Assembly (NCBI GenBank): GCA_038030265.1
Contig: CM075937.1
Location: 15,438,001-15,502,000 of the forward strand
Origin: Corythucha ciliata
Taxonomy: Eukaryota; Arthropoda; Insecta; Hemiptera; Tingidae
Reading direction: 5' to 3'
Length of the DNA: 64,000 nt
This document shows positions 44,300 through 56,572 of the stretch, piece by piece. The notes beneath the pieces were generated by a model that was not told the origin of the DNA, made no database searches, and worked only from the letters and a program-made list of their open reading frames with translations. The first letter of the stretch is position 1; the number at the start of each line of letters is the position of its first letter. The position numbers were made by a program, and so were the translations under genes.

Positions 44300-44839
44300 A
44301 CACTTTTGTTGCCATTTTATTTCCTGTACTTTTGTTCCTACAGACAATAATTACGCTGCCGAAAACTCTATTTGTTACAAATATTCCACGTCCCAATTAC
44401 ACGAGACACAGAAAATGGGAGGGGGGGGGGAGTCAAAGCATGGTCCCTAACGTTCCTGATGTTCACGGCTAGCTCAACCCAGAAGTTTTGAATTGCGAAC
44501 TCGAAAAGACAATGAGTTTCAACCTCACATTTTTTTTTACCTCTTTGGCACATCCGTGAGCTCAAATTGCCCACAAACGGGCGGCAGCTAATCGTCAAAG
44601 AGTCTCAATCCGAGCGGACCTCGGTGGTGGCTGCTCTGTGGCTGGCAAGTAAATTGACCAAATCTCCAGGATATAATACGAAAATCTCAATACCCCCGCG
44701 AATACAAAATGTGTCGGTGGCCATCAGGCACCACTCGCTCCAGACTTTTTTTTTATAGTATTTAAATAGCCACACCTCTCTAAAGCGTGGGTATAGTCCG
44801 GTAGTCCGTAATTGAGGAGGTGATAAATATCAAAATTTT
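44300..44839. other. No gene identified
   Basis: 3' flank of gene B and mixed sequence with a poly(G) run near 44420. No exact AATAAA is close to the stop codon. Confidence 0.5.
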
Positions 44840-46370
44840 AGCCACGAGGTTGTCTGTGAGAACCAAGAATTAGCGGTTTCTCAATTTTAGTCGGGAACTA
44901 GTGGTTATAGAGCCGCACGTACAATTATCGTTGTTTCCCAATTTTTGTCGTGAGTCAGGACTTTTCCTCAATTTTTGCCACGAATTAGTGGTTTTTACAT
45001 AATTTTAGCCGTGAATGATTTCTTAACTTTAGCCGCGAATTGCAGCTTCTACTCCATTTTAGCCGTGAGTGAGCAGATTTCTTCATGTTGAACAAAAAAT
45101 TGTTGTTTATTTCACCATTTTAAGTTAAGAATGAGTGTCTTTTGTCAACTTTAGCCGCGAATTACGCTTTATGTCTATTTTAACTGCAAATAAATGAGCA
45201 GTTATCTCAATTATTGTCGGGATAATAAAAGAGTTTTCTCAGTTATATGTATAAATTATGTCTCAATTTTAGGCGGGAATCGCCGCTTTTACTCGAGTGA
45301 ATTCACGGATTCCTTCTACGTGATCGTCGAATTAGCGTTTTTATCCATTTTATCAACGAGAGAGCGTTTTTTCTCAATTTTAGCCTCAAATTATTTCCTA
45401 GTTTCAGCCGCGAAGTACCTACCACTCTTACTCAATTTTAGCCCCGGGGAATCAGCGACTTTTAGATCCGCGAATTGTCCCCCCCCCACAACTCTTTTTT
45501 TTTTTCCTTTTCATTTTAGCTGCGAATTTGAGTTATTTTTGTCAACCTTAGCCGATAATTTACGCCTAATTGCGTGAATTTACGTCGCAAACTATCCGTT
45601 CATCTTTTCTGAATTATTAAGCCGTGTATTAGCGCTTAGCTCAATTTTAGCCGCGACGACCGTGCTGAGAAATTCATTTGCTGCTTTTTCTCATTTCATT
45701 GCCTAGAATTAGGTAGCGCTTTTTCTCAATTACGACCGTGATTTCGCGCTTTCTGAATTGTTAGCCGTGAATTCGTGATTTGCTCGCTTTTCACTATGAA
45801 TTAGCGCTTTTCCACCAAATCGGCCACGAATATTATCATTTGTTAAATCTTTTCGCCACGTAGTTGCCCACAGATTAGCACACTTGCACGCTTTCTCAAT
45901 TTTAGCCTCGTGTTAAGGGCCTAAAGAAACTTACAGTTAGCGCATTTTCACTATTTGAACAGCAAAGTTGCCTTAAGATACCCTGTCGTGCTAGTTCCCT
46001 TAAGAATTGGTGTATTATCCTTAATTTTAGTGGCTAATGACTTCTTTTCCACTATATCAGCCTCGAAACAACGCTTACCAGCAGCAACAGTTTAGCCGCG
46101 AAGTTGTCGCGATAAACTATGAATTGGCGTTTTTTTCAATATGAGCTGAACCCACTGAGCGATTCATCGCTGCTATTTCTCAATTTTATTTTTATACCCG
46201 CAAATTAGTGATTTTTATAAATTTTAGCCGCGAATTGTTTTTTTTTTTTCTATTTTAGTTACAAATTAATGATTTTTTTCTACACTTTATCCTCGAATTA
46301 GCTCTTTTTCTTGGAGATTTGTCTCAATATTCAGCGGTGTGAATAGGCGTTTTTCTCCATGTCAGTTCGC
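44840..46370 (+). repeat. Fuzzy tandem array, family 1, forward
   Basis: About 1.5 kb of units such as CTCAATTTTAGCCGCGACGA and GTGAATTCGTGATTTGCTCG. Family 2 begins within 350 bp of its right end. Family 1 and family 2 are also neighbours at 14 kb. Confidence 0.8.
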
Positions 46371-46699
46371 GCCATAGCCTAGCTGGTGGATTCTAATACG
46401 GTGTAATATGATTCGGGGGGGAGGGGGGGACGAAAACTGGAACAAAATATTTGGATTTTTCCAGTCTTAAAACCATCTCACAAGCAAACTTTTTCTCAAG
46501 AATTATTTTTTGGTAATAAAACTCGACAGTTTTCAACTGGGACATACTTCTGTCGTGATCTTACAGTTTTATAGCCAAGATTTTGCCGATACCATGTTTC
46601 TCGGTACTAAAACCTGTAATTTTGACGCTGGAACGCAGTCTTTTGTCCAGAAACCGTGCAATTCAGGCCAAGAAACCGAATACTCTACTCTAGAAACTG

Positions 46700-47390
46700 A
46701 CAATTTAGTGAAAAAGTCTTGATGTCGATGGCAAAATTTCGTAATTGGCGAAACTGGTTATCCAAGCCATGAAATCGGCAAAACTGACTCTATGCGCCCT
46801 AAAAATAGTTTAACTGACGATTCGCGCCTTGAAAATGCCTAAACAGACGATTCCTGTCCCTGCTGGGCCAAGCTGACCATTAGCGCTTGGGAAACTGGAA
46901 ATTTCTCGCTCTAAAAACAGCAAAATTGACCATTTCATCTGGTGAAACTGATGATTCGAGCACTGAAAATATCACACTGACTATTCATGCCTTATAGAAA
47001 TGACCCTACTGACGGTTCGTGCTTTTCACACCTTAAGATTAGTAAAACTAACGCTATAGCGGCCCATTAATGGTTGAACTGACAATTATTCGCGCTCTGA
47101 AAGCCCCTAAATGGTTGATTCTTGTCCTGAAAATGACAAAAACGACCATTATCGCGCTTCAAATATGGCCAAACCGAACATGAAAATGTCTCAAGTGACT
47201 ATTCGTTCCCTAAAAATAGCAAAACTGACTGTTTAAGCTCTAAAAATGGCATACTCTCGCCAGAATTTCACGGTTCAAAAATTAGGCAAACTGCTCGCAC
47301 TTGTGCTCTACGGAGGCTAAAAACGATTCGCTTCAAAATGGCTATATCGGCACAAAAAAAACAAAAAAAAACTAATTCTCCGCGCCTGCG
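46700..47390 (-). repeat. Fuzzy tandem array, family 2, reverse
   Basis: Units read like CCTAAAAATAGCAAAACTGA followed by CGATTCGCGC, the reverse complement of the array at 14500-15240. The 330 bp before it (46371-46699) hold decayed mixed units. Confidence 0.7.
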
Positions 47391-47402
47391 TACGATTCGT
47401 GC

Positions 47403-47502
47403 CTCAAGGGGGTGTTGTACACGTGTTTCCTCGTCCTCCCACCAATCATAACTGGGCGTTACGTAAATTATCGCCGCATTTCTGCATCAAATCCAGGCGT
47501 GG
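47403..47502 (+). repeat. Dispersed repeat, copy 1
   Basis: Contains GGCGTTACGTAAATTATCGC and TTTCTGCATCAA, preceded by GTTTCCTCG. An inverted copy is at 50524-50642. Both copies border family 2 arrays. From 47503 to 47838 nothing was recognised. Confidence 0.6.
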
Positions 47503-47838
47503 ATCCAGAGTCGGCATAAGGAGGGGGCCACATTACGACTCTATCCAGCGCTCGCACCTTCCAATATTACACGTCACACAGTTGCTAGACAGACACAGTT
47601 CTCAATCTCTGATAATTGAAACATCGGAAAATTGAGGAAACCCAAAGGCCGGAAAAGTGGAAAAAAACAACAACTGTCTATTATCTGTATAACGTGAACT
47701 TTTAGTTTGGCAAAAATATACCTACACTGAACTCAGCGCAGTGGTGAAGGGGATGACCCTCAAAATTGTGTTTTTTAGTGCGCGAAATCCGGGAAAATAC
47801 TTTTCCATTTATTGAAACCAACTAAAAATGGTTCTTAG

Positions 47839-48380
47839 TGTAACGGGTGCAAACGAGGGTGGCTCGTTAGGCCCGCACAGGAAGGGAAACCGGGGAAAAG
47901 GGTGACTGGGAAGGGGCACGACTAGAATGACGGACGCGGAGGCTTAACTAGATTTATTGTATGACACGACTATTCTTAATATTTGTACACTTATTCACAA
48001 ATACCTGGACCGCGGGAGACTAGGCACGGGATGGGGTGACTTGGAGGATGACTGGGGGGGGGGAGGCAGCAGCGTGGGTGACTTGGACCGAGCGACGAGC
48101 GTGTGGTGACGAGTTGACGAGCGAACGAGCGACCGAGCGAGCGACAGAGAGAGCGAGTCCAGGGCTGCACCCGCTTATATATTTTTTGGGTCTGCTGACC
48201 GCTGCAGGTTCTCACGCCGCCGAATTTCCTTTGCCCTCAATTCGCACAGCTGGGGATGGCGGGGAATTGGGGGGTTTCTGTGTATTGGGAATTTATGATG
48301 GGACGAAGGGGAGGGTTATTAATTTATTAATTTTGATATTTTGGGCGAATTGAGGACTTAGGATACGCTGGACCGTTACA
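47839..48380. mobile_element. Solo LTR (542 bp)
   Basis: It begins TGTAACGG and ends CCGTTACA, a perfect 8-bp terminal inversion with TG...CA ends. TTAG flanks both sides (47835-47838 and 48381-48384), consistent with a 4-bp target duplication. It is GC-rich on a CGAGCGA-like background, contains TTATATATTT near 48176, and has no coding region. A solo LTR arises when two LTRs of one element recombine. It probably belongs to Ty3/gypsy or BEL; no matching internal sequence is in the window. Confidence 0.7.
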
Positions 48381-48439
48381 TTAGTGCGAAAAATCCGTGC
48401 AATCGGTCACTGAAGTAGACCAAAAAGTGAAATTATTTT

Positions 48440-49730
48440 ACTGGCAAACAAATTTCCCGAGAATAGCTGTTCTTAAAATTGACAGTCTCCTCATGAAATT
48501 GACTATTCCCACATAAAATTGAAAATTTCCTGATAAAATATACAATTTCATCATAAAATATACAATTTCCTTATAAAAGTGACAATTTCCTCAAAAAATC
48601 GACAATTTTCCTACAAAATTGATTAATTCCCCGTAAAATTGACAATTTACTCGTAAAGTATACAATTTCCTCATAAAATTGGCAGTGTCCTCATAAAATG
48701 GATGATTTCGTCATGAAATTGACGATTCCCTCATAATCTTGTTAATTTTCTCATAAAATAGACAATTTCCCTATAAAATTGATTATTTCCTCGTAAAACT
48801 GACAATTTCCTCACAAATTTGACAATTTACTCATGAAATAGACAATTCCCTCATAAAACTGACGATTTCTTTATAAAATTATTAATTTCCTCATAAAATA
48901 GACAATTTCGCCATACAATTTATTATTCCTCACAAAAATTTACAATTCCCTCAGAAAATTGACAATATTCACATAAAATCGACAATTTCCTCATAAAGTA
49001 TACAATTTCCTTATGAATTTGACAATTGCGTTTTAAAACATACAATTGCCTAATAAAATTCACGATTTCTTCGTAAAATTGACGATTTCCTCATAAAAAG
49101 GACAATTTCCTCATGAAATGGACAATTTCCTCGTAAAATTGATAATTTCGAAACGATTACCAATTACTGTATTAACAATAATCACCGAAAGGGCAATGGC
49201 CCATCGCGTCAAGAGGCAAAATCAGTAAGTTCCAAAGACCAAAAATAAAACTATTGTGGATAAGTTACAATTTCCTCGTGAAATTGACAATGTCCACGTC
49301 AAATTGACAATTTCTGCTTCAAATTGACAAGTTTTTAATTAAATTGACAATGCGCTGATAAAAATGACGATTTCCTCGTGAAACATTGACAATTCCGTCC
49401 TAAAATTAACGATTCCTAGAAAATTTACGATTTTCTCTTGAAATCAACAATTTCCAATTCGAACTAACAATTTCCTCACGAAATTGGAAATTCATTCAAA
49501 AAGGGCAATTTTCTCATTATATGTATTGGGAATTCCGTATACAGTATGTCATTTTCTTCTTAAAAATTACTATTTCCTTATTAAACTGAAGATTTACTTA
49601 TCAAATTGACACTTTTTAGACTGAAAATATCCTCATAAAATCAACCACTGTGCTCATTAGCTTAAGATGTCTTATAAAATTGAAAGTTTTCTCATAAAAC
49701 AATCAATTTCGTTATGAAATTGACAATTTT
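48440..49730. repeat. Tandem array, family 4 (20-bp unit)
   Basis: Units resemble CCTCATAAAATTGACAATTT, repeated dozens of times between about 48470 and 49150 with few indels. More decayed units continue to about 49730. A 100-bp gap near 49150-49255 is not made of units. This is the most regular of the arrays. Confidence 0.85.
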
Positions 49731-49799
49731 TTACAATTGTCAATTTGAAGCAGAGCATTTTTTCGTGAAAAAGTATAGTTTTTTCATAAACCGACAATA

Positions 49800-50120
49800 T
49801 GTTACTGTAACATTGCTCTTGGTGAAGCATTTCGCATATTCGTTGCCCTTGACGTGGCATTTCAAATTTTTTCCTTGAATATGGCGATTAACGTGAGTGT
49901 TTGCCCAGATGTTGCGTTTTTCCTGCCGTGGGGGGCATTTTGCGTTGTTTACTCGTTGTGCCGCGGCCTTTCGAAAGAGTTTTTTTCCTCACAATGTGAA
50001 GTTTCGCTTGAAGTTTACCTCTGGCTTCACCATTCGCATAAATTGTGCCCTTGACGTGTTGGCGTTCAACGTCAATTTTCCCCTCAGTGAGGCCATTTGC
50101 GAGAGTTTTCCCCTTTAAAT
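49800..50120. repeat. Degenerate repeat patch with CTTGACGTGGCATTT-like units
   Basis: Words such as GCCCTTGACGTGGCATTTCA, GCGTTTTTCCTGCCGTGGGG and GCCCTTGACGTGTTGGCGTT recur at roughly 30-40 bp. It directly follows family 4. It is probably another member of the fuzzy-array class. Confidence 0.45.
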
Positions 50121-50523
50121 AACTTGGCATTTCTCGAGAACCTCTGACCCTCGGACCTCTGAGAAAATGGACGTAAAATTAGAGGTGATCACCCCTCCTC
50201 GATGGGATTTTGGAGATGGCTTTGATGATTTTCTTTGCGCGAGTGTCCTCGACTCCAAGGGAGAGGCCGTGGCCCCCGTGGCCCATCCCTTAGTATCGGA
50301 AGTTTCTCCTCCACACAACTCTCAAATTTCGATCCGCCAATACCATTGCACCAATCCTGGATTTCAAGGTCTCATTTAAATCTTCAGGAAATTCAGCGCA
50401 ACCATACGATCTTCTTTTTTCATATTTCACCCCTTACATAACTGTCAAACGCACATAAACTTTTATCATGAAAACTCACGCTCTTCCGACGACTTATTTA
50501 GGAAAGCAAGACCGTACGGTTGT

Positions 50524-50642
50524 GCGGAATTTCCAGAATTGATGCAGAAACACGGCGATAATTTACGTAACGCCGAGTAGGCGAGGTATGTTTGGTGGGT
50601 GGGGGGGGTGTCGAGGAAACCCATGGACAACTCCCCCTTAAA
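50524..50642 (-). repeat. Dispersed repeat, copy 2 (inverted)
   Basis: Reverse-complement match to 47403-47502 over about 95 bp, including the segment around TTACGTAAATTATCGCCG. A poly(G) run sits inside this copy. Confidence 0.6.
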
Positions 50643-50790
50643 AATACCCGAACTGATCATTTGTGCTGATGCGTGCCATGCTGCGCTGAAAATATGGCCA
50701 AACTGGCTACTCGCACCCTTAATAGATGAATTGACCATTGTAGCGCTCTTTAAAATCGATGAACTGACCATTCGTCCCCCCCCCCATCCT
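50630..50790 (-). repeat. Short family 2 remnant, reverse
   Basis: Contains AAAATATGGCCAAACTGGCT and GATGAACTGACCATTCG, matching family 2 units on -. It ends in a poly(C) run. Confidence 0.55.
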
Positions 50791-53700
50791 CCATAATAGG
50801 AACGTATTCACCTTACGAACTGATTGACTCCCCCCACCCTCCGCTGAAGGTTACAGCTAGCACGCTCGCGTTATAAAGTGGCTTGACTGATTATTTGCAA
50901 GGCAGTTTTATGGGGTGAAGTCAGAATGTGTCGAACGCACCCGTGCATGGCAGGGCGGTACGCGTACGTCAATGACAATGCGTTGAATCAATGAATATTT
51001 TACGTATCTTGAAAGAAATTGCCCCTCGTTATTCCTAGGTATTCATTTTTTAAAATTATTGAATTGTATTTTATGTATGTAATATAAAATTATCTGATTA
51101 AATAACATTATACGTATATTATTATATTATATAATTTTGTGATTTGAAAGCCCCTCCCAATAAAAAGTCCTGGGCACGCCACTGCGTCAGAGCCCCTCAA
51201 ATTGTTTGGAAATGGGCAGCTAGACTGCACGGGACCATTCGCTTTACTTTAGTTACGGCTCTGCAAGCGTTTAAACCATCTGCGCCATTATTCGTCTGTT
51301 GAGTGGAGGGATGGGTGAAACATTTTTTTTCTTCAGAATGCAAGCCAGGCTGGTCAGGTTCTACTCAACAAAGTAAACCCTCCAAGACTTTGGATTTACA
51401 GGTCGTTATAATGAATTTTTTCGTATATAAATGAAAGTTACTGGAGCAAGTTTTTTAATTTTGCACTCCTCGGTAAGCTTGTTATACCCGCATCACTATC
51501 CACTCATAATGACTAATTGGCGAGCCACCCGCATCAGTCATTGTTCCATTTCGTGTTTAAAAAGTGCGTCAGATTATTTTTGCACGACCCCTCTCCTTTC
51601 CTTGAGGATGATCGAATAACTTTTTTCAACTCACTTGTACCAATTTATCAAGTCAGTAAACTCTCTCTCCACTTGTGCCCCATTTTTTTGGCTGTAACGA
51701 TGAGATGATTTATGAAACAATAAAATCACAATTAAAAAATTTTCAGAGCACTGAAAATTGGTCCTAATAACATACTACGCCACCTCAATAGCAGCTTGAA
51801 CTCCCGTCACTGCTAATGTTTCTCCATAATGCCTCTAAAATATATTGCAAATATTCTGTTAGCGTTGAGATTACCTCACCGTTGTCACTTCAAAAGTTTC
51901 GTTTCCACTCTTTTTAGTGTTGTCTCCATCCGAGAAGAGGAGCTTTATATTTTAAAGAAAGACGCGTAAAAACAATGCTTATGCCCAAAAATAAAAAATA
52001 AAGTTTAAAACAAATGGAAAGGTGCGTGGCTGTCGATTATAGTAGATTACATTACAAGATTAGTAAGTGGTGCATTACCTGCGAGTTTTTGTTTTGTCGG
52101 ACGAGGCTTGCCTCGTCGTTGTTCTGAGAGAGAACTTTAAACGCCTCTCAGAGTAATTTGCAGTGATTATTTTTGTGTTTTTATGGCTAATGTACAATTC
52201 AAAAACAAAATTAGGAAAAACAATGTTGAAAAAAAACAACAAAAGACCTAAAAGAAGACGTAGCGGGCTGATATTTTTCTTTACGCCCGGCGGGCGGAAT
52301 GAACCTCATGTCGCCCGCTCAAGACTCTCCCCAGCGGTCGAATTTCGAGTCTTTACGCCCGGCTGTACAAAAAAGTTATTACTATGTAATCATAATAATC
52401 GTAAATCGGTTATTTGCCCAAATAATTCAATTATGAAAGCTTCAATTGCGCAAGTTCTAATTGCGTTATTTTTTTAAAGAGGAATTTCAAGAACTTTCCT
52501 TCGTTACGGGAAGACCCGATGGAAGCTCGAAGGATATACAAAAAAAAGGAAGGAATTAATTATTTTTTAATTGATGACACGCGAGGCAAAGCCGGTCATT
52601 AAGGGAAAGTTAAAGCGAAATTTATTCATAATTTGGTCGTCCAAATTAGGAAAGGGTTGGTTTCGTGGACTATGAAAAGAGCGTCAGGGTGTGGGTGGGG
52701 GGATGTGCTTGTGTTTTGGTTGAAGAGGTTTTCCGTAAAGCCGCACCACCCCCCTCAGTTCCTTGTCGGGTGTGAGAAGCGAAAGTGTACGGGTTTCGGA
52801 AGGGAGCGAAGGGTAAATAATTATAAATGGGAGGGTGTTTGCCAAACGAGACTAGATTACTGTACTTGTTACCTATGTTAATGAGCGGTGTTTTTAGGAT
52901 CAATAAACTAGACAGTGTACACTTTTGTCCTCTTTTAGCTTTGACGATGGTTCCGGTTGAGTTGAAATGAATATTTTTTCTCTTATCTTTCAATCGTATT
53001 TTTCTGTGCTATGTCAACGGTTTCATGTGTGGCAATTTGACAAGTGACCGCACATTGAACTCGTCCACCCTATTCAAGCTATTTTGCTTGAAAATAGTTA
53101 GCGATGGGAAAAGACGAACTGAAACTTTTTCCGTTTTCAGACCTTATTATTTGTCCTTTCTTATTTTCATTCCACTAGCCGGGGGCTGGTTAGTTTGACG
53201 GTTTTCTCTCCCTTTGATTCGCGATAAAAAGGTTGACCTTTTCCCATTGCATTCATTAGAGATGTGGCCGATGCTAATCAGATGGCACCATCTACCCTTT
53301 TTGACCGTGGATAGTACCAGCAGGGAAGGGAGAAGAGACCTACGCAAGCCCCCCCCCCCCTGTATTCAAAAGAAAATAAGACCTTTTGAAAGAGATTTAC
53401 CCCATAGGCATATCGTACACCATCAAACTTACCCTTGCTACTCGGATCTCCCTATACCACTACTATCCATGCATTGTGTTGTCCCTCTCGTAGTTGAACA
53501 ATGGGGGGGGGGGGTTAAAGGGTCGTACTAAAAAGAAGAAGAGGGTATGTGCGGCAGGTTCGAAAAACTAAACTCGTCACTGAACAAAAGAAGGGGGTAT
53601 AGGCCGTCGTACGTAACATATTAACCGAATTATACACGCTTGGCTATACCTAAATGGATCATGAATAGAAATAGCATGGGTGAGGGGTAAGACTTTCAAT

Positions 53701-54199
53701 TTTCTTTTAACGAGATTCCACATAGAAATAGGGTGAGATTTAAATGCACCGTATATACCGCTGGAACTTTTATTTCAACCGGAAAGGGAAGTAGTAACGG
53801 TTCAAATGGCCACAAAAATGAACTATTTCGGGATAGTTGTTGATTGGTGGGAGTGGGGAGGCAGGAGCCACAAAATCTTGAATGCTTCGTCATTGAAGCT
53901 AAAACATCAAGCGCACTGTGCAGTGTGCAATGAAAGAATTATCAAAAATGACGTCACCAAAGAACTTAATAGTCTTCCATAAGAAAAAAATGGGCAGACT
54001 TATCTCCCCCACTCGATGACCCACGCATGAGGGAAAACCCCCGCCACTATCAACAACCACCAGTGTATTCCAAAGGGCGATATTCCCATGGCTCGCGAGT
54101 ATAAATAACTGATTGACGCACTAATAGCATGCATACTACTGACAAACCTGAAGTTCAAGGAAGACAGGCCGGATGTCAATTGGGAGCAGGAAAATTAAA
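50791..54199. other. Long stretch without a recognisable gene
   Basis: Mixed unique-looking sequence with an AT-rich patch (51040-51150) followed by CCTGGGCACGCCACTGC, a phrase seen at transposon ends. There are poly(C/G) runs near 53350 and 53503. Open stretches of 60-107 codons have no splice context, domain or paralogue here. Confidence 0.5.
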
Positions 54200-55030
54200 T
54201 ACGAAGTTCAATTGGCATGGGGCAGGTTTTGCTCACTAACAAAAACCAATTACTTAGGGTGATGCAATTTGCAGATTTTCGGCACCGAACAAAGAATTTC
54301 GCTGCTGTTTTCCCTAGAAAATCAATTTTGCAGGTTTTGCTCGCAAAAAAACACAATAATTTTATACGTTTCACTGACTTGAAAACCAATTTCGTGAGGT
54401 TTGCTCATTATGAAATCAGGTCCATTCCCTATAAAAGCAATTTCATCAATGGCCGTAGCCAGAAGGGGGCAGGGGTGGGCAGTTGCCCACGGCTAGACTC
54501 AAAAGAGCAGACTTAGAGGGGCAGCTGCCCACTAAGTTAAAATCCAACACAGGATCGCCACAATTTGCTTCGTCGAAATGTTCTTCGCAGTTCTGGCTCA
54601 GCAGTAAATACATTTCTTCGATTTCACCCACTAGTACACCAATTTAGTGGAGTGGCCTGATTCAAAACCACATTCGTGGTTATTACACATTAAAGAACCA
54701 TTTTCGCAGCTCTGCCTAACTAAAAAATTAATTTCTCAGATAAGACGCCAAATTTCCTGATTTTTCTTGCCAAAAAATTTAGCCATTTACCCGGATCTGA
54801 CTCACTAAAAAACCAATTTCTCGGATTTCGCTCTTTCTCTGGAAAAAAAAAAAAAAAAATCAAATTCTTCTTCGACCACAATTCTTCTAATTGTGGGGTG
54901 ACCGATTTTTTTTATTTTTTTTATTTGCACTGAAAAAGCCAGTTTTGCAGGCTCGACTCACTAAAATAATCAATTTTTTGGATTTGACTATCTAGTATAA
55001 TACACCAAATTTCGCGAATTTTCCTCGCGA
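54200..55030 (-). repeat. Fuzzy tandem array, family 3, reverse
   Basis: Units read like CTAAAAAACCAATTTCTCGG then ATTTCGCTC, the reverse complement of 19080-21020. It is interrupted at about 54450-54620 by GC-richer foreign sequence containing an inverted GGGCAGTTGCCCAC / GGGCAGCTGCCCAC pair. Confidence 0.75.
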
Positions 55031-55039
55031 AAAAACCAA

Positions 55040-55690
55040 GCGAATCCCACTCTTTTGGTCGTTGGGGATCAAATTTTGTCAAAAACGACAATTTTTTCCC
55101 TTTTCCCCTGTGTAATGATGCGGTTTTCTATCTTTCGTATACGAAGAGTATAGTGTGGTAGGAACTCGCCTTCCGTCGAAAAAAAATGTCATCCACGAGC
55201 TCCCAGCCAATTCTATTCTCCTGGTCGTTGTGGACCAAATCTAGTCAAAATTGTATATTTTACCCCTTTTTCCCAGTCAGTGTTCCTTCCTCCTGTGGCG
55301 ATTTTCGAATCAGGAGAATTATAATATGCTAGGAGCTCGACAATAGAAAACATTTCACCACGTGGTTTGGCCTAAATGTGCAAAGGATTCCAACGCCCTA
55401 TTATTGCTCTACAGGGTGACATTGGGGCACCCCTGGAAATGCCCATCTCTCAACCCAATTAGCACGATGGAAAACGCTCGAAATCGGCTAAGCCACCATT
55501 TCGCCACTTATTGGCAAAAATTATTTAGTCGTCGAGGGAGCACATTCTATTCACCTGACCGTTGGGGACTAAATCCTGCCTTTTTCCAGTGTTATGCGGT
55601 GATTGCCGATCTTTCGCACCAGGAGAATCCAGTGCTGTGCTAGGAGGTCGGCTGCCGACAAATTGAACGGAAAATCCTGTTTCTAGTATA
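55040..55690. repeat. Degenerate tandem repeat with about 165-bp period
   Basis: Three related blocks start near 55050, 55211 and 55546 with CTTTTGGTCGTTGGGGATCA, CTCCTGGTCGTTGTGGACCA and CACCTGACCGTTGGGGACTA. Each continues with a CTTTTTCCCAGTG-like segment, a GATTTTCGAATCAGGAGAAT-like segment, and GCTAGGAGCTCG. The first step is 161 bp and the second about twice that. This is a different class from the 30-bp arrays. A mixed gap follows (55691-55880). Confidence 0.6.
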
Positions 55691-55879
55691 GAGTTTTATT
55701 ATCTGACGGTAGAGTGCTCGTTTCTATGCAAATTCTATTTGTGGTGACGAAGAATTGACGATTTCCAGTTCTGGAGTCTTCAAAAAGGCAATGGTGCGTC
55801 TGACATTTTCCCCAGTGAAGCTGCTCACCCCTGGATCAAGGGCTCACTACGCCTTTGGTGCTATTCTTGTGGCAAGTAC

Positions 55880-56480
55880 GCGGCTATTAAATATGAAAAG
55901 GAGCTAATATTCGCGGCTAAAACCGAGAAAAATCTCACATTTTTGGGTAAAATATGAGTTAAAGCGCTAATGCGCTGTCCTTGAGCCACGTCCACGACGG
56001 GAATTTGATTTTACAAAATGTTAAGAGAAAATGTGTAGAGAAAAAACGTTAATTCGAGGATAAAAATAAGATAGAGCAATGATTAGCTAGTGAAATTGAG
56101 AAAAATCACTAATCCCCTGCCATTTATCCAGCTAGGCCCTTACACTGCTAAAATTGAGAGTGCGCGTTTGCTATAACAGTGCTGTTCTGGCAGCACTTGT
56201 CCTACTTTTTCACAATATAGCCACGAATTAGCGGGTTTTCCCTTGATTTTAGCTGTAAATCAGAGCTTTTTCCAGTCGCTTGTGAATGGAGCAAATGAAG
56301 GCTCTTTTATTTTTTCAGCAGCAAATTGATAGCTTTTTTCTTTTCAAGTCATTAAGTAACGATAGTAGCGTTAATTAGCGTTTCCCCTTTAAATTATAGC
56401 TTCAAATGAGAGATTTTAGCTGTGAATTACACTTTTTCTCGCTTCCAGTAGAGAAGTATCGGTTTTTTTCTTCTCTAGTC
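55880..56480. repeat. Family 1 array with a second orientation switch
   Basis: Reverse-type units from about 55880 to 56150 (GCTAATATTCGCGGCTAAAA) give way to forward-type units from about 56210 to 56480 (AGCCACGAATTAGCGGGTTT). This is the same reverse-then-forward order as at 36.2-36.8 kb. Confidence 0.65.
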
Positions 56481-56504
56481 AAGAATGGGAGCTATTTTCT
56501 TTTA

Positions 56505-56511
56505 TTTATTA

Positions 56512-56572
<61 letters not shown>
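56505..56572. repeat. (ATT)n microsatellite, probably the 3' tail of a LINE
   Basis: An almost pure trinucleotide run of about 60 bp. It lies next to the 3' end of the LINE on -, where it reads (TAA)n/(AAT)n. I-group LINEs are known for such tails, so it is probably part of that element. Confidence 0.75.

Noticed and set aside
48440..49730. CRISPR-like array
   Set aside because: Units are head-to-tail without unique spacers, and the genome is eukaryotic.
52163..52477. 104-codon ORF with hydrophobic start
   Set aside because: Starts in AT-rich sequence, has no domain and lacks promoter or splice support.
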